Part shown: in pieces, positions 26,601-35,039 of the stretch
Layout of the letters: every line of letters begins with the position of its first letter
Position numbering within the stretch: the first letter of the stretch is position 1
NCBI GenBank assembly: GCA_020831525.1
Contig: JAFIGH010000014.1
Coordinates: 1-63,539 of the forward strand
Source of the DNA: Opitutales bacterium
Lineage (GTDB): Bacteria; Verrucomicrobiota; Verrucomicrobiia; Opitutales; Oceanipulchritudinaceae
Length of the DNA: 63,539 bases
Direction of reading: 5' to 3'
Position numbers and translations under genes: made by a program
The notes under the pieces: generated by a model
Databases searched by the model: none
Told to the model about the DNA's origin: nothing
The model's input: the letters and a program-made list of their open reading frames with translations, nothing else

Positions 26601-28080
26601 CGCCCGCCGCGACATCCTCGCGGAATGCTTCAGGGTCGACCGCCAGTGTGACGTTCGGTATGGGAAAGACCTCGTCACCGGCGAGGACGGTGACGCTGTC
26701 AAGCGCCCAAAGCTCGCTTGAGCTGGAGGTTGTGCCGCTGGAAATGTAGCGGAACGCAAATTGCACCGTCTCGTCCGCGAAGCGGGACAGACTGACACTT
26801 CCCGAGGCGAACCATTCATTGGTTCCGCGGCCCGGGAGCGGCGGAAGCAGTTCCGTCCATGTGGCTTCCGGCGGATCACCGCCGTCGTAGTCCGTCGATA
26901 CGAGCACGGAAATTCCTGCAAAAACGCCTTCATCAACAAACTGGGTACGGCTCCGAATGTCGATGACGGCTCCGGCGGTTCCGGTGAGGTCGACGGCAGG
27001 GGAGATGAGCCAGTCGTCGGCGGGTCCGGTGCTGCCAAAGGCATTGGCGACGGCCTGTCCGTCGGAGACGGCCCACTCCGCCTGTGCCCCTGCGGTGAAT
27101 ACAGTCCAGTCGCCAAGGGCGTAGAAGTCCTGGGAGAGCAGAACGAGCGGCGTCGCGAGCGTCGTCGTCGGCACGGGAGGGTCCGTGAGGAAGAGGATGT
27201 TCTCGGCCCGGTTGGCAAACGGATGGATTGTCGCCGTGTAGGTGGTGCCACCCTGCATGCCACTGAATTCAACATTCTCCACGCCGTGGGCGACGCGCGC
27301 CACGCCGGTCCCGGCGGATAGGTCGAGGTTGGTTTCCGGTTCGACGCCGTCGACCGGTGCGGCGGGTTCGCCGTCGGCCGCAACAAAGACATAGTATCCG
27401 TCCGGAACGGGTTCGGAAGCGGCGTCGGTCCATGACGCACGGAGGATTGTCGCGTCGGCTCCGTCCAGAGCGAATGCGGCCGGGTATTCGGAGGGCGGGG
27501 GACGCAGCAGGCTCTCGTCGAAGGCAGTGACGACAAGGTCGTCGAGATTGAAGCGCTGGTTGTCTCCGGAGGGCGGCACGGCGCGGAACCGGAGACGCAC
27601 ATTGCCGCTGCGCAGGACGCGGACCGTTGCCTCGGTGAGGGTGTTCACGTCGGCGGTGACAAAGGGCCCGCCCGCGGTCTCCCATGTGTCGCCGCCGTTG
27701 ACCGAGGATTCGACGACAAAGGCGGGCGGTTCGGCGTCGCTGCTGAAGCGCGCGTATAGAAAGCTCACTTCACCCACGCCCTCCGCGAAATCACCGAGCA
27801 TCGTCATGGAGGCAACATTGTCCGGGTTTTCAAAGCGGAAGCGGGCGGAGCGGTCGCCGTTCCTGCGGTCGCCTTCGGCTGTGCCGATGAGGACATTGTC
27901 GAGAATCCACTGCACTCCGTCGATGTCCACGGCTGCGGCGCCGTAGGTTCCCTTTATTGTATCCTCAAACCCTGTCTCGTAGATGACCTCCTTGGCGCGG
28001 GCGAGAGGCAGTGCCGTGAGGGCGGCGGCGAGTACGAGGGCGAGGGTAATTCTGTTACGCAAATGGGTGTGTGTTTTCAT
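23677..28080 (-). CDS. Giant secreted multidomain surface protein (choice-of-anchor J, Calx-beta-like repeats, DUF4214-like, W-rich C-terminus)
   Basis: A 1467-residue protein with a clear signal peptide (1-29, ending LARA). Next come a beta-sandwich (30-190, SSVNGGDTW, FNLDDLVVTAF), a linker domain, and a choice-of-anchor-J-like domain (about 320-465, ending ELWALDSVTVLAG). About five repeats of roughly 100 residues (473-983) follow, each with an LSVEPAAVFEADG-like start and a VTLTASG-like end, resembling Calx-beta or cadherin-like folds. A DUF4214-like segment (about 1078-1125, FVIQLYADMFDREPTTSEFN) and a long linker lead to a Trp/Tyr-rich C-terminal domain (1380-1467; HAEHGWIYAG, GLGWLLTSE, SWIYHANANGG). 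It starts 18 bp after the secretin stop, so it is probably the last gene of the pilus-like operon and may be an adhesin or a substrate of that system. That role is inference. Confidence 0.85.
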   Translation of the reverse strand: MKTHTHLRNRITLALVLAAALTALPLARAKEVIYETGFEDTIKGTYGAAAVDIDGVQWILDNVLIGTAEGDRRNGDRSARFRFENPDNVASMTMLGDFAEGVGEVSFLYARFSSDAEPPAFVVESSVNGGDTWETAGGPFVTADVNTLTEATVRVLRSGNVRLRFRAVPPSGDNQRFNLDDLVVTAFDESLLRPPPSEYPAAFALDGADATILRASWTDAASEPVPDGYYVFVAADGEPAAPVDGVEPETNLDLSAGTGVARVAHGVENVEFSGMQGGTTYTATIHPFANRAENILFLTDPPVPTTTLATPLVLLSQDFYALGDWTVFTAGAQAEWAVSDGQAVANAFGSTGPADDWLISPAVDLTGTAGAVIDIRSRTQFVDEGVFAGISVLVSTDYDGGDPPEATWTELLPPLPGRGTNEWFASGSVSLSRFADETVQFAFRYISSGTTSSSSELWALDSVTVLAGDEVFPIPNVTLAVDPEAFREDVAAGEANLTVSIPNAHEEALPVSLRSRSPDILTVPATATIPSGATSVTVEIAPVAGLALETAAEVVIEARSSAAAGSTATVTVLPTTLAEISLSVEPAAVFEADGTDAAALTVTLSEAPAEYPVTVVLESSDPGAAAVPTKVIIDEGLSAEVPVNAIQDGVFTGDRMVTLTASGDRLVPASVQLTVRESDPPPELSLALDPVLVFDTAGPEASRATLTLSAPPPADYPVSFTLAADPPGILQVPASVTVASGLETTFDVGVIEGSVTAQTSVSLRAEGEPFVAAAAALDVRPAESAGPPALALVLPERLGEGESGSALVFLPTAPDADVTVSLVSSDTTELEVPAQVVIPAGFATAAFTVHALPDGIMDGDQTVTVVASAAGYASASASLVVEDRDIPRSVELLADTDMIDEGNELLVIARLSTPAGIARELRLSTTSGLLAVPPSLEVHADAVEIPFVVEAVEDGVYRPDRVVTVVAEIDGYSVGRLDLLVRNTDPRGRFVRPLPGQTFAVGQSVLIEIELEGNLDSLIDVTLFIDGSPATQWTRPPFRTEESFDSLGPRVLTAEVRDDILRDETLPPTEIEIVFNPVVNKRDFVIQLYADMFDREPTTSEFNRHITSLENGQRTRVQVAAELFRSSEFERIRAGKSMVWHLYRRFPDWEEFFRTPIFMFQFQASPIGGPTIVQSQGWNGFLGFTSNLFFDSLGLQPGGLLGLAYHGVHRSVEFEEALGGRPADLPDRDIFARFWANRHDSTPTPQQIVQAFNRMEVFRAQKDSIYQNLSDRSYGRARFLDALVRGEMVNGQDIIWGPPNSNWRDIVRVSSLWMTLWSGDPDNGLPPFEGTPAEALARADEDIEDIIASLLDHPRYWERFGQSWMGAQPDGGDRHTSGWFGEFHYTADSFPWVTHAEHGWIYAGSGGANGGGWFHDGGLGWLLTSERLHPWVYRAETRSWIYHANANGGGRRFYDTATDEWFEAGLR

Positions 28081-28098
28081 GTGCGTACCTCCGGTCCG

Positions 28099-30582
28099 CT
28101 ACTCGTTTTCCCGGACGCCGCGGTTTACGGCCCCGCCGGGCGTGACGATCGTCGGGTTCTGGAAGAGCGATCCCGGATCGACGGAGCTGATCTGCTGGCG
28201 TGCGGGCGAGCCGCCGGGACTGATGAGGTTGGCCGTGACGAAGATGAGGAGGTTGCGCTTCTGCGTGCTTTCACCTTGGCTGCGGAAAAGCCGGCCGAGC
28301 AGAGGAATGTCACCGAGGACCGGCACCTTGTCGTGGATGGATACGGCCTGTTCGCGGGTGAGCCCGCCCATGACAACAGTGGCGCCGTCCCAGATAGTGA
28401 CCTCGGTGCGCACGCGGCGTACGCTGAAGATGGGCTGAAAGAAGCCGCTTGGTACCGTGACGGTGGTGTTGGAGGCGATGGCCACGGAGGTTCCGCCGTA
28501 TTCGACGAATCCCTCGAACTCGGTGACACGGGGCTCGAGGAGCAGGCTGATGGCGTTGTCGTCTTCAACCGTCGGCGTGACCTCCATTTCCACGCCCACG
28601 TTTCGCACGCGGAAATTCTGCGGCGTGCCCGCTGTGATGGCGACACCGGCGGAACCGGCCTGCGAGTCGCCCCGGCCGACCTGGGCTTCGACACGGTCGT
28701 AACTGGACGGGTACAACAGCTCCTGCGCGACGGTGATCTCGGCGGTCTTGCCGGAGAGCACGGTGACTTTGGGCGCGCTCATGAGGTCGTTTCCCGTTTT
28801 GCGTTCGAGGGCGCGGATAATGAGGTCGATGTCGGCGGTGCCGATGACACCGGAGATGCGTGCGAAGTCACCCGCGCCTGCGCCGAGATCTAAATTATTG
28901 GGGATGATGGGTGCACCTTGGGGGATTGTAATCTCCCGGCCGGGAATGGCGGGTTGACCATCTTCGCCTGGTGTGTCCGGCAGGGCGATGTTGAGGGCGC
29001 TTTCGAGCCCGGCGACAGTGAAGGGATCGCTGAGGCGGCGGCCCTGCGAATCGAACTGCCGGCGGTGGCCGTGCAATTGTTGCCCGTCGGGTCCGATGAG
29101 CGGGTTGCCGGTCTGCGGGTCAAAGAGCGGAAATCCACCCATGGCGACGGACCAGTTGAAGCCGAGTTCCTCGAGGTCACCCTGCTGCACTTCAAGGAAG
29201 CGGGCTTCGATCTCGACCTGTTTCACTTCGGTGTAGCGGCGCAGGATGTTGCGCACGCGCTCCATGTTGCGGGGTGTTTGTGTGACGATGAGCTGGCCGT
29301 CGGCAAGGGCGAGGTTGGCGCCTTCGATGGTATCGAAGGGCACGCCGGCGCGTTGGAGGAAGTTGCGCAGGGCGGTCTCCTCTTCGCCCGGGGTCGCCGT
29401 CGGGGACGGTGTGGGCGGGGGGGCGAAAGGGTCGACCGGACTTGCCGGGGCTGCCGCTCCCGTGCCCGCCCCGAGGCCGGTGAGGCGGATGATTGTGGAT
29501 CGGCTGACGGGGAAGAAATCGGTTTCCAGGCGCGTGCCGGGCCCCATCCCCTGGCGCACGACGACGGCGTCGCTCTGCACGTCGTATTCGAATCCGACGG
29601 ACTCTACGATGAAGTCGAGCACGCGGTTGAGGGCGAGGTTGCGGAGCGTAATGGAGACGCGCGGATCCGCTCCGGCGGGGTCGATAAGGACCATGTTTAC
29701 ACCCGTGCCCTCGGGGTCGTAATCTTCGGAGAGGGCGGAGAGGGTGTCCATGACGCGGCTCAACGGCACACCTGCAAAGCTCACGCGGGGGAGGACGATC
29801 TCCTGGAGTTTGTCGCGCAGGCCGCGGTCTTCGACGACGGCGCGGGCCGTGAAATCGCGGTCAAACACCTGCGGACGCTGCCAGCCGCGGGAAACTTCCT
29901 CCATCATCTGCTCACGGGTCTTGAAGCGGTCGAGGTCGCCGGCTTCGCGCACACGGCGGGCGATCTGGGCTTGGAAGTACTTTGCCTCGGCGTTGTTGGG
30001 GTCGCGGGCTTCGACCTGGGCGTAGGTTTCCCGCGCGCCCTCGTAGTCGCCTGCGATGAACTGCGCGCGACCGCGGCGCAGGAGATCGGCGATCTGCTCC
30101 TGATCGCGTACGAAACCGGGACTCACTTCGTCGATATCGGGGAGATCGGTGGTTCCGCGCCGTGTTTGGGGGCGGTGCCGGGTGGAGGCGGGGCGGTCGG
30201 TTTCCGCGGCGCGGGCGCGCAGGCGCTCGCTCTCCTCCTGGACGAGCTGATCGAGGTCCGGTGGCGCGTCGCCGCTGGTGCGCGTGGGAGACGCCGCCGC
30301 CGGTGCCGGGGTCTGGAAGCGGACGGGTTCGCCGCGCTCGCGCCGGGCGATGTCGGCCCGCACGGATTCGAGGAGGGCGCGGATGTTGGTGTCGCCGGGG
30401 GCGAGGTCGGCGATTCGGGCGAGCTTTACTTCCGCCGCCTCGAGGTCGCCGGCGGAGCGAGCGCGCAGTGCCTCGGCGAGCATGGCGACGCGGTCAGGCT
30501 CGGTTTGCGCCAACGCGGCGGGATACGGCGCGAGGACGAGGAGGCAGAGGAGAATGTGGCTGAGGTAGGGTGTACGGTTCAT
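28099..30582 (-). CDS. Secretin, Amuc_1098-type pilus outer-membrane protein (PilQ/GspD superfamily)
   Basis: An 827-residue secretin with a signal peptide (1-25, ending ALAQ). A TPR-like region (about 26-190) precedes N0/N1-like domains (KLQEIVLPRVSFAGVPLSRVMDTL, VRNILRRYTEVKQVEIEARFLEV). The secretin core is at about 570-810. The signature VPVLGDIPLLGRLFRSQGE followed by KRNLLIFVTANLISPGG is diagnostic. Secretins form the outer-membrane gate for type IV pili and type II secretion. It lies 23 bp after the Amuc_1099-like gene and 18 bp before the giant surface protein. The low-complexity Pro/Ala/Thr stretch near 375-395 probably spans a linker. Confidence 0.9.
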   Translation of the reverse strand: MNRTPYLSHILLCLLVLAPYPAALAQTEPDRVAMLAEALRARSAGDLEAAEVKLARIADLAPGDTNIRALLESVRADIARRERGEPVRFQTPAPAAASPTRTSGDAPPDLDQLVQEESERLRARAAETDRPASTRHRPQTRRGTTDLPDIDEVSPGFVRDQEQIADLLRRGRAQFIAGDYEGARETYAQVEARDPNNAEAKYFQAQIARRVREAGDLDRFKTREQMMEEVSRGWQRPQVFDRDFTARAVVEDRGLRDKLQEIVLPRVSFAGVPLSRVMDTLSALSEDYDPEGTGVNMVLIDPAGADPRVSITLRNLALNRVLDFIVESVGFEYDVQSDAVVVRQGMGPGTRLETDFFPVSRSTIIRLTGLGAGTGAAAPASPVDPFAPPPTPSPTATPGEEETALRNFLQRAGVPFDTIEGANLALADGQLIVTQTPRNMERVRNILRRYTEVKQVEIEARFLEVQQGDLEELGFNWSVAMGGFPLFDPQTGNPLIGPDGQQLHGHRRQFDSQGRRLSDPFTVAGLESALNIALPDTPGEDGQPAIPGREITIPQGAPIIPNNLDLGAGAGDFARISGVIGTADIDLIIRALERKTGNDLMSAPKVTVLSGKTAEITVAQELLYPSSYDRVEAQVGRGDSQAGSAGVAITAGTPQNFRVRNVGVEMEVTPTVEDDNAISLLLEPRVTEFEGFVEYGGTSVAIASNTTVTVPSGFFQPIFSVRRVRTEVTIWDGATVVMGGLTREQAVSIHDKVPVLGDIPLLGRLFRSQGESTQKRNLLIFVTANLISPGGSPARQQISSVDPGSLFQNPTIVTPGGAVNRGVRENE

Positions 30583-30605
30583 GGGAGCAGACGGATTGGA
30601 TCGGA

Positions 30606-31424
30606 TTAAGGTTCTTCAAATGGGGACGGGTCCGGCGGGATGGAAAACCCGCGGCTCTCGGGCTCGGCGTCTCCGCGGCGGCGGGTCACGCCCACTTGTC
30701 CGGTGGCGGGGTCCATTGAATCGATGGTGTAGACGGTGGAGCCGTCCTGCCATTGTTCGCCTTCGTCGAGGGAGAGGGTATAACCGTCGCCTTCGGCAAC
30801 GAGAGTCCATGCGTCTTCATAGCGGGGCTCGCGGGAGAGGACGACGGTTTCTCCAGTGCGTTCGTCGAGGATTTCGAGGAGAATGACTTCGTCGACGTAG
30901 GCGGTGTCTCCGGCGGCGGCCCCGGGCACGCGAATGCGCTCGACGGAGAAATCGAGGATTCGGAAGTCTCCCTCGGCGATATGCTCGCCGACACGACCGC
31001 GCAGCCACGTGTCGGTCTCCTCGTCACGGATTTCGATGATGTAGCGCCCCTCCGCGCCGGCGTGGGCGGCGTATTGCAGGCGGTAGAGACCGCGCTCGAA
31101 ACGCACCGGATTGAGCGCGAAGGGAGGCGGCGGCTCGGCGCGCCGCGGGGGCGTGACGTCGAAGGCGTTGCGCTCCGGGTCGAAGTAGATGATGGGAGGG
31201 GTGAAGACTTCGAAGAGCCAGTCGGGGCCTGCTGACTGATTCGGAGGTTCATCCCATGCCGCGGGTGTCGGATCGGGAACGGCGACGGCGCGGGGTTCGG
31301 GCGGATGGACAGCGGCGGGCGGGGAGGGCAGGGGCGGCGGTGCGGCGCGCAGCAGGGCGGCGAATCCGGCGGCGAGCAGGGCGGCGGCGCCCGCGGCCAG
31401 GAATATGGCGTCGCCCCGGTTCAC
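30606..31424 (-). CDS. Amuc_1099-like pilus-system accessory protein
   Basis: A 272-residue protein with an N-terminal membrane helix (about 8-28) and a Pro-rich linker, then the family-typical DWLFEVFTPPIIYFDPERN motif near residue 70 and a beta-rich domain repeating strands to the C-terminus. I recognise it by motif and position as the Amuc_1099-like component. Its biochemical role is unknown; by location it probably sits in the periplasm, linking inner-membrane subunits to the secretin. It overlaps the upstream gene by 4 bp (ATGA). Confidence 0.75.
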   Translation of the reverse strand: MNRGDAIFLAAGAAALLAAGFAALLRAAPPPLPSPPAAVHPPEPRAVAVPDPTPAAWDEPPNQSAGPDWLFEVFTPPIIYFDPERNAFDVTPPRRAEPPPPFALNPVRFERGLYRLQYAAHAGAEGRYIIEIRDEETDTWLRGRVGEHIAEGDFRILDFSVERIRVPGAAAGDTAYVDEVILLEILDERTGETVVLSREPRYEDAWTLVAEGDGYTLSLDEGEQWQDGSTVYTIDSMDPATGQVGVTRRRGDAEPESRGFSIPPDPSPFEEP

Positions 31425-32425
31425 CGACGGTCCTCCCCGTTGGTTTCGTGACCATGAGAGATTTCAAAGTATTCAAAAGTCACGACAAACCGTGAAAGGT
31501 TGTCGCGCACAAGCGGGACGGCGGATGGAGCGGATTCGGTTGGTTCCGCTTCCGGCGCGGCGGTGCCGAATATCTCGAATGGCGTGGGGGCGCGCCCGCG
31601 GGCGGCTGTCCCGGCGTCGGTGCCGCGCTCGGTCCGATCCGCGTCAGAGGCCGCCGGTGCGACGGATACGCCGCGCACGGCGAGCGGAAACTCAAAGGAG
31701 GCGAGTGCGGCGAGAAAATCGCGCAGGGCGGCTGTGTGGCCTTCAAACGTCACCTCAAAAGCAAGCGTGTCGACAGCTCCCGGCACCCGTGCGGAGGCAA
31801 GCGGGTCGATGCGGAACAGTTCGGGCTCCCGCAGGCGCTGCGCCGCTGGTTCCAACTCCACCGACTCGCGCCGCACGAGCAGTATGGACTGCGGCTCGGC
31901 CTGCACAAGGCGGGTGAGCGTATGTTCGAGGACCTGCCGCTGGCGGTTGAGCGCAGTCATGGCCGCGGCGCGTGCGCCGTCGTCGCCGGAGTCGAAGCGG
32001 AGGCGCCCGCGTTCCACAATGTCGCGGAAGCCGAAGCGGGCGTCCTCGGGCACGCGGATGCGGCCATCCGCGCACTTTGCCGCCATGCGCTCGGTGAAGT
32101 CGGCGAGTTCGAAAAACACCTCCTCCGGACCGCGGTAGTCCGGGGCGGGCTCCAGTCCGCGTTCCGAGGCAAGGGCGCGGCGGATGTCGCCGCGGAGGGC
32201 ATGCAAACGCCGGACTTCGCCTTCAAGGGCACGCACGGAGGCCTCGGTCGGACTCGGCCGGGCGGTCTGCACGGCTTCGAGCGAGCGGGCGGTCAGGGCC
32301 GCTCGGCGCAACGTTTCCCGGTTTTCCGCCTGCTGCGAAAATCCGAGTACCGCCAGCACGCCCGCGCCGACGAACGGCAGCGCGACGAGGGTCCAGAACA
32401 ATGGTTGGCGGGAGAGAGAGCGCAT
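31421..32425 (-). CDS. Amuc_1100-like pilus-system protein (PilO-like)
   Basis: A 334-residue protein: one N-terminal membrane helix (9-28, FWTLVALPFVGAGVLAVLGF), a helical/coiled-coil region (about 30-180), and a periplasmic beta-alpha domain ending in DNLSRFVVTFEYFEISH, a hallmark of the Amuc_1100 family. A segment TLAFEVTFEGHTAALRDFLAALASFEFPLAVRGVSV resembles PilO/GspM-type ferredoxin-like folds. In Akkermansia the homologue is an abundant envelope protein with host immunomodulatory activity. No such activity can be inferred here. It lies 2 bp downstream of the PilM-like gene. Confidence 0.8.
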   Translation of the reverse strand: MRSLSRQPLFWTLVALPFVGAGVLAVLGFSQQAENRETLRRAALTARSLEAVQTARPSPTEASVRALEGEVRRLHALRGDIRRALASERGLEPAPDYRGPEEVFFELADFTERMAAKCADGRIRVPEDARFGFRDIVERGRLRFDSGDDGARAAAMTALNRQRQVLEHTLTRLVQAEPQSILLVRRESVELEPAAQRLREPELFRIDPLASARVPGAVDTLAFEVTFEGHTAALRDFLAALASFEFPLAVRGVSVAPAASDADRTERGTDAGTAARGRAPTPFEIFGTAAPEAEPTESAPSAVPLVRDNLSRFVVTFEYFEISHGHETNGEDRR

Positions 32426-32427
32426 TC

Positions 32428-33960
32428 TCAGAGGGGACGTTCCGGGTCCGTCACGAGGGTGAACTCGAAGCGCAGGATACCGGGCTGCGATGTATCAAAG
32501 CGGCGTTCTCCGATGGTTGAGACAAACTCCGAGAGCGTGAATCCGTCGATGAGGGCGCCAACTCGCGTGCGCATGTCGGGACTTGCCCGGCTGAGCGGGT
32601 TCTCACGGTCGAGCATGCGGCCGGTGAGTTTCAGCTCGACCGACAGTCGCGGTGGCGGGAGGGGCTCCTCCTCGTAGTGAAATTCTTCTGGTCCGGCGGC
32701 GGGCGCCGGAATGCGGCGGACCTCGAGTCCGTCGATCCAAACGTCTTCTACGGCGAGGAGGCGGTTTTGCAAATCTGCGAAGAAGCGCAGCCAGTTGCTC
32801 CGCCCTTCGGCGAGCGCGCCGATGTCGCGCAACTCTGCGGCCAATGCGTCGGCCTCGTCGCTGATCGTGCGCACTTTTGCATCGAGGGTGTAGACGGGGG
32901 TGCCGGCTTCACGCAGATCGGCTAGGTACGCAGCCAGTTGCCGCCCTTTCTGCCACTCGCCCGCATAGAATACCGCTGCCGCCGCGAGAAACAGGCAGGC
33001 CGCGAGGGCGAGCGCGGGCATACGGCGGCGCAGGGCGCGGGCCTCGCGCAGGCAACCGGGCAGCAGGTCAAACCGCAACATGCCCGGTGCACCGCTGTCG
33101 GCCACGGCGCCCAGCATGACCGCATGTGTGCCGTCGCCCGTTTCCGCGCGCAGCGGTTCAACGCTCATGCCGAGGTACGCGCCGAGGAGCGCGGGAAGGT
33201 CAGAGTCGCTGTCCAGCGCCGAACCGGTGACCAGCGCATGGTCTGGATCGTAGTCCTTGTTCTGCCGCTTCTGTGCTGTGAGGGAGCGCGCCACTTCACC
33301 GCCGAGGCGGCGCACGAACGTCTCCGGGTCCGCTCCCGCCGATTCGTGTCCGAAAGCCGCTGTGCGTAGGGCAAAATGTTCTCCGCCCATGAACACAAGG
33401 TGGGTCGTCCGGTGTCCGGCGTCGATCAACACCCGGTCGTCGCCACCGCCCTCCGTCGCGCGTGCGGCGTTGACCATGCAGGCGGGGAGCGCGGCAATCT
33501 CCGCCACGGAAAGGCCTGCCGACCGCAGGGCGTCGACGATGGCTTCCGGCCATTCCCGCCGCACCGCCACGAGTGCCACACGGCGTTCGAGTCCGTCGTC
33601 ACCGACCACGGCATGGTCCCAGATAACCTCCTCAAGCGGATAGGGTATCGCTTGGCGCACCTCGTGCCGGAGGGTTTCGGCGGCCTTCGCGGCGGCGACG
33701 CGCGGGACTTCCACCACTTTAGCGAGAAGCGGCATGGGCGCGCAGACCACGGTCAGCGGCACATTCCGCAGGGGTGCCGGGTCGAGGCGGGCGAGCGCGG
33801 TCGCCATGGCACCGGCATACGCGTGTGGGTCTTCCGTGTCGGCCGCGATCTCCGTAGTGGAGAAGATGTCGACGCGGGGCAGCGCGGAAGACGTGTCGTA
33901 GCGGGCGTAGGCAACATGCCCGGTGCCCGCGTAGAGGATGTCCCGCTGCCGGGCGCTCAC
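32428..33960 (-). CDS. PilM-PilN-like fusion, Amuc_1101-type
   Basis: A 510-residue protein. The first about 280 residues are an actin-like PilM domain (AAETLRHEVRQAIPYPLEEVIWD near 100, VLIDAGHRTTHLVFMGG near 180, ALVTGSALDSDSDLPALLGAYLG near 240). A short loop leads to a membrane helix (about 318-336, LALAACLFLAAAAVFYAGEW). A PilN-like periplasmic coiled-coil/ferredoxin-fold region follows (340-510, WLRFFADLQNRLLAVEDVWIDGLEV). In classical type IV pili PilM and PilN are separate, so the fusion is notable. It overlaps the upstream gene by 4 bp. The stop is 2 bp before the Amuc_1100-like start. Confidence 0.85.
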   Translation of the reverse strand: MSARQRDILYAGTGHVAYARYDTSSALPRVDIFSTTEIAADTEDPHAYAGAMATALARLDPAPLRNVPLTVVCAPMPLLAKVVEVPRVAAAKAAETLRHEVRQAIPYPLEEVIWDHAVVGDDGLERRVALVAVRREWPEAIVDALRSAGLSVAEIAALPACMVNAARATEGGGDDRVLIDAGHRTTHLVFMGGEHFALRTAAFGHESAGADPETFVRRLGGEVARSLTAQKRQNKDYDPDHALVTGSALDSDSDLPALLGAYLGMSVEPLRAETGDGTHAVMLGAVADSGAPGMLRFDLLPGCLREARALRRRMPALALAACLFLAAAAVFYAGEWQKGRQLAAYLADLREAGTPVYTLDAKVRTISDEADALAAELRDIGALAEGRSNWLRFFADLQNRLLAVEDVWIDGLEVRRIPAPAAGPEEFHYEEEPLPPPRLSVELKLTGRMLDRENPLSRASPDMRTRVGALIDGFTLSEFVSTIGERRFDTSQPGILRFEFTLVTDPERPL

Positions 33961-34607
33961 GGCTCACCCTCCCGGCTGGCGGCGGACGTCGGCTCATGGC
34001 GGATGAACGACGGCAAGTCACGGAAGCGACCGGACTCCCGCTGGTAGAACGGGGTCAGGTAAATAGGTAGCAGCACACCGTCGTTCTTCGGCGCGTCCTC
34101 CGTGATCCGCCGAAGGAAGCTCTGCGCCGCCTGCGGCTCCCCGAGAGTGCGCGAGTACTGCTCCGGCGCGTTCGGCAGGGGCTGCCCGTCGACGGCGAGG
34201 GCGACGCGCCATGCATACGGCTCGCGCTCCAGACGGTCGCGGTCGACCACCTCCGGCGGCAGGTAGAAATACACGAAGGCACGTTGGTTCTGCGCAAGAG
34301 CGGCGATCTTCGCGCGCGAGCGGTAGAACTCGTACCGGCCCCCTGCCGGATCGCCCACGGCATACGCGGCTTGGAAAACCACCTCGAGCCGCGAGTTAAA
34401 GCGCGCCGCGTGTCCCTCGCCGCCTTCAATGGAGGGGCCGCCCCGCAACTCCACGGCGGCTTCCAGCCAATGCCCGTCCACTCCGGGGGCGCGGTCGCGC
34501 GCGAAGCGCACGTTCTGCACGGTTACGGGCTGCGCCGCCGCGGCAACAGTCCCGGCGAACACAAGCGCAAGGCACACGAGGGTACGTCCACATCCAGTGA
34601 AAACCAT
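33957..34607 (-). CDS. Amuc_1102-like secreted pilus-system protein
   Basis: A 216-residue protein with a signal peptide (about 1-25, ending AAAA). A beta-rich domain follows (VQNVRFARDRAPGVDGHWLEAAVELRG, RFNSRLEVVFQAAYAV, FVYFYLPPEVVDRDRL), and a polar tail ends it. In Akkermansia the counterpart has an immunoglobulin-like fold. It is the first gene of the operon by position; 34608 onwards is the probable promoter region. Assignment rests on position and strand pattern more than on a single motif. Confidence 0.65.
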   Translation of the reverse strand: MVFTGCGRTLVCLALVFAGTVAAAAQPVTVQNVRFARDRAPGVDGHWLEAAVELRGGPSIEGGEGHAARFNSRLEVVFQAAYAVGDPAGGRYEFYRSRAKIAALAQNQRAFVYFYLPPEVVDRDRLEREPYAWRVALAVDGQPLPNAPEQYSRTLGEPQAAQSFLRRITEDAPKNDGVLLPIYLTPFYQRESGRFRDLPSFIRHEPTSAASREGEP

Positions 34608-35039
34608 CGGACCTTAAGGTCTAGGCGCTCTCGTCCGGCCCGCAATGCTAAATCATTTCTACGTGAACAATTCGTCTAAAAACGGAGCCCGCCAAGGGCA
34701 CCTCCTTGTAATCTTAAAATTGCGTCCCCTTTATGGCTTGGGAAGGTAAAATGGATTTTCCGATGAAATCAGGAAGGAATGGGATATATCATTATTTCAA
34801 ATTCTCAGAGATAAAACAAATTGAGCTGGCGCCGTTTTCCTGATTTCCTTCCAAGGCTACCTGTTCGCCGGTCGCATTGCCTCGGCCTCCGGGACAACCC
34901 TCTATCTCCCGCACCCCGGCAGTGGCGAGACCATCTGCACGGGACTGGCTATGCTCCGACGCCCGGAACAACCGCAACAAGATTGCCGGTGATCGCACAT
35001 GGTGGATCCGCGGGCCTGCCATGGAATCCGTTTCCGGCA
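34608..35039. other. Intergenic region upstream of the pilus-like operon
   Basis: The part near 34650-34830 is AT-rich and probably carries the operon promoter on the minus strand, though I could not settle on a clear -35/-10 pair. The rest (34830-35039) is GC-rich. Apart from the weak 82-codon frame listed separately, no gene is supported. Confidence 0.4.

Noticed and set aside
28099-34607. Complete type II secretion or classical type IV pilus locus
   Set aside because: Only secretin and alignment-complex-type genes are present; no pilin, ATPase, GspF/PilC or prepilin peptidase lies in the window.
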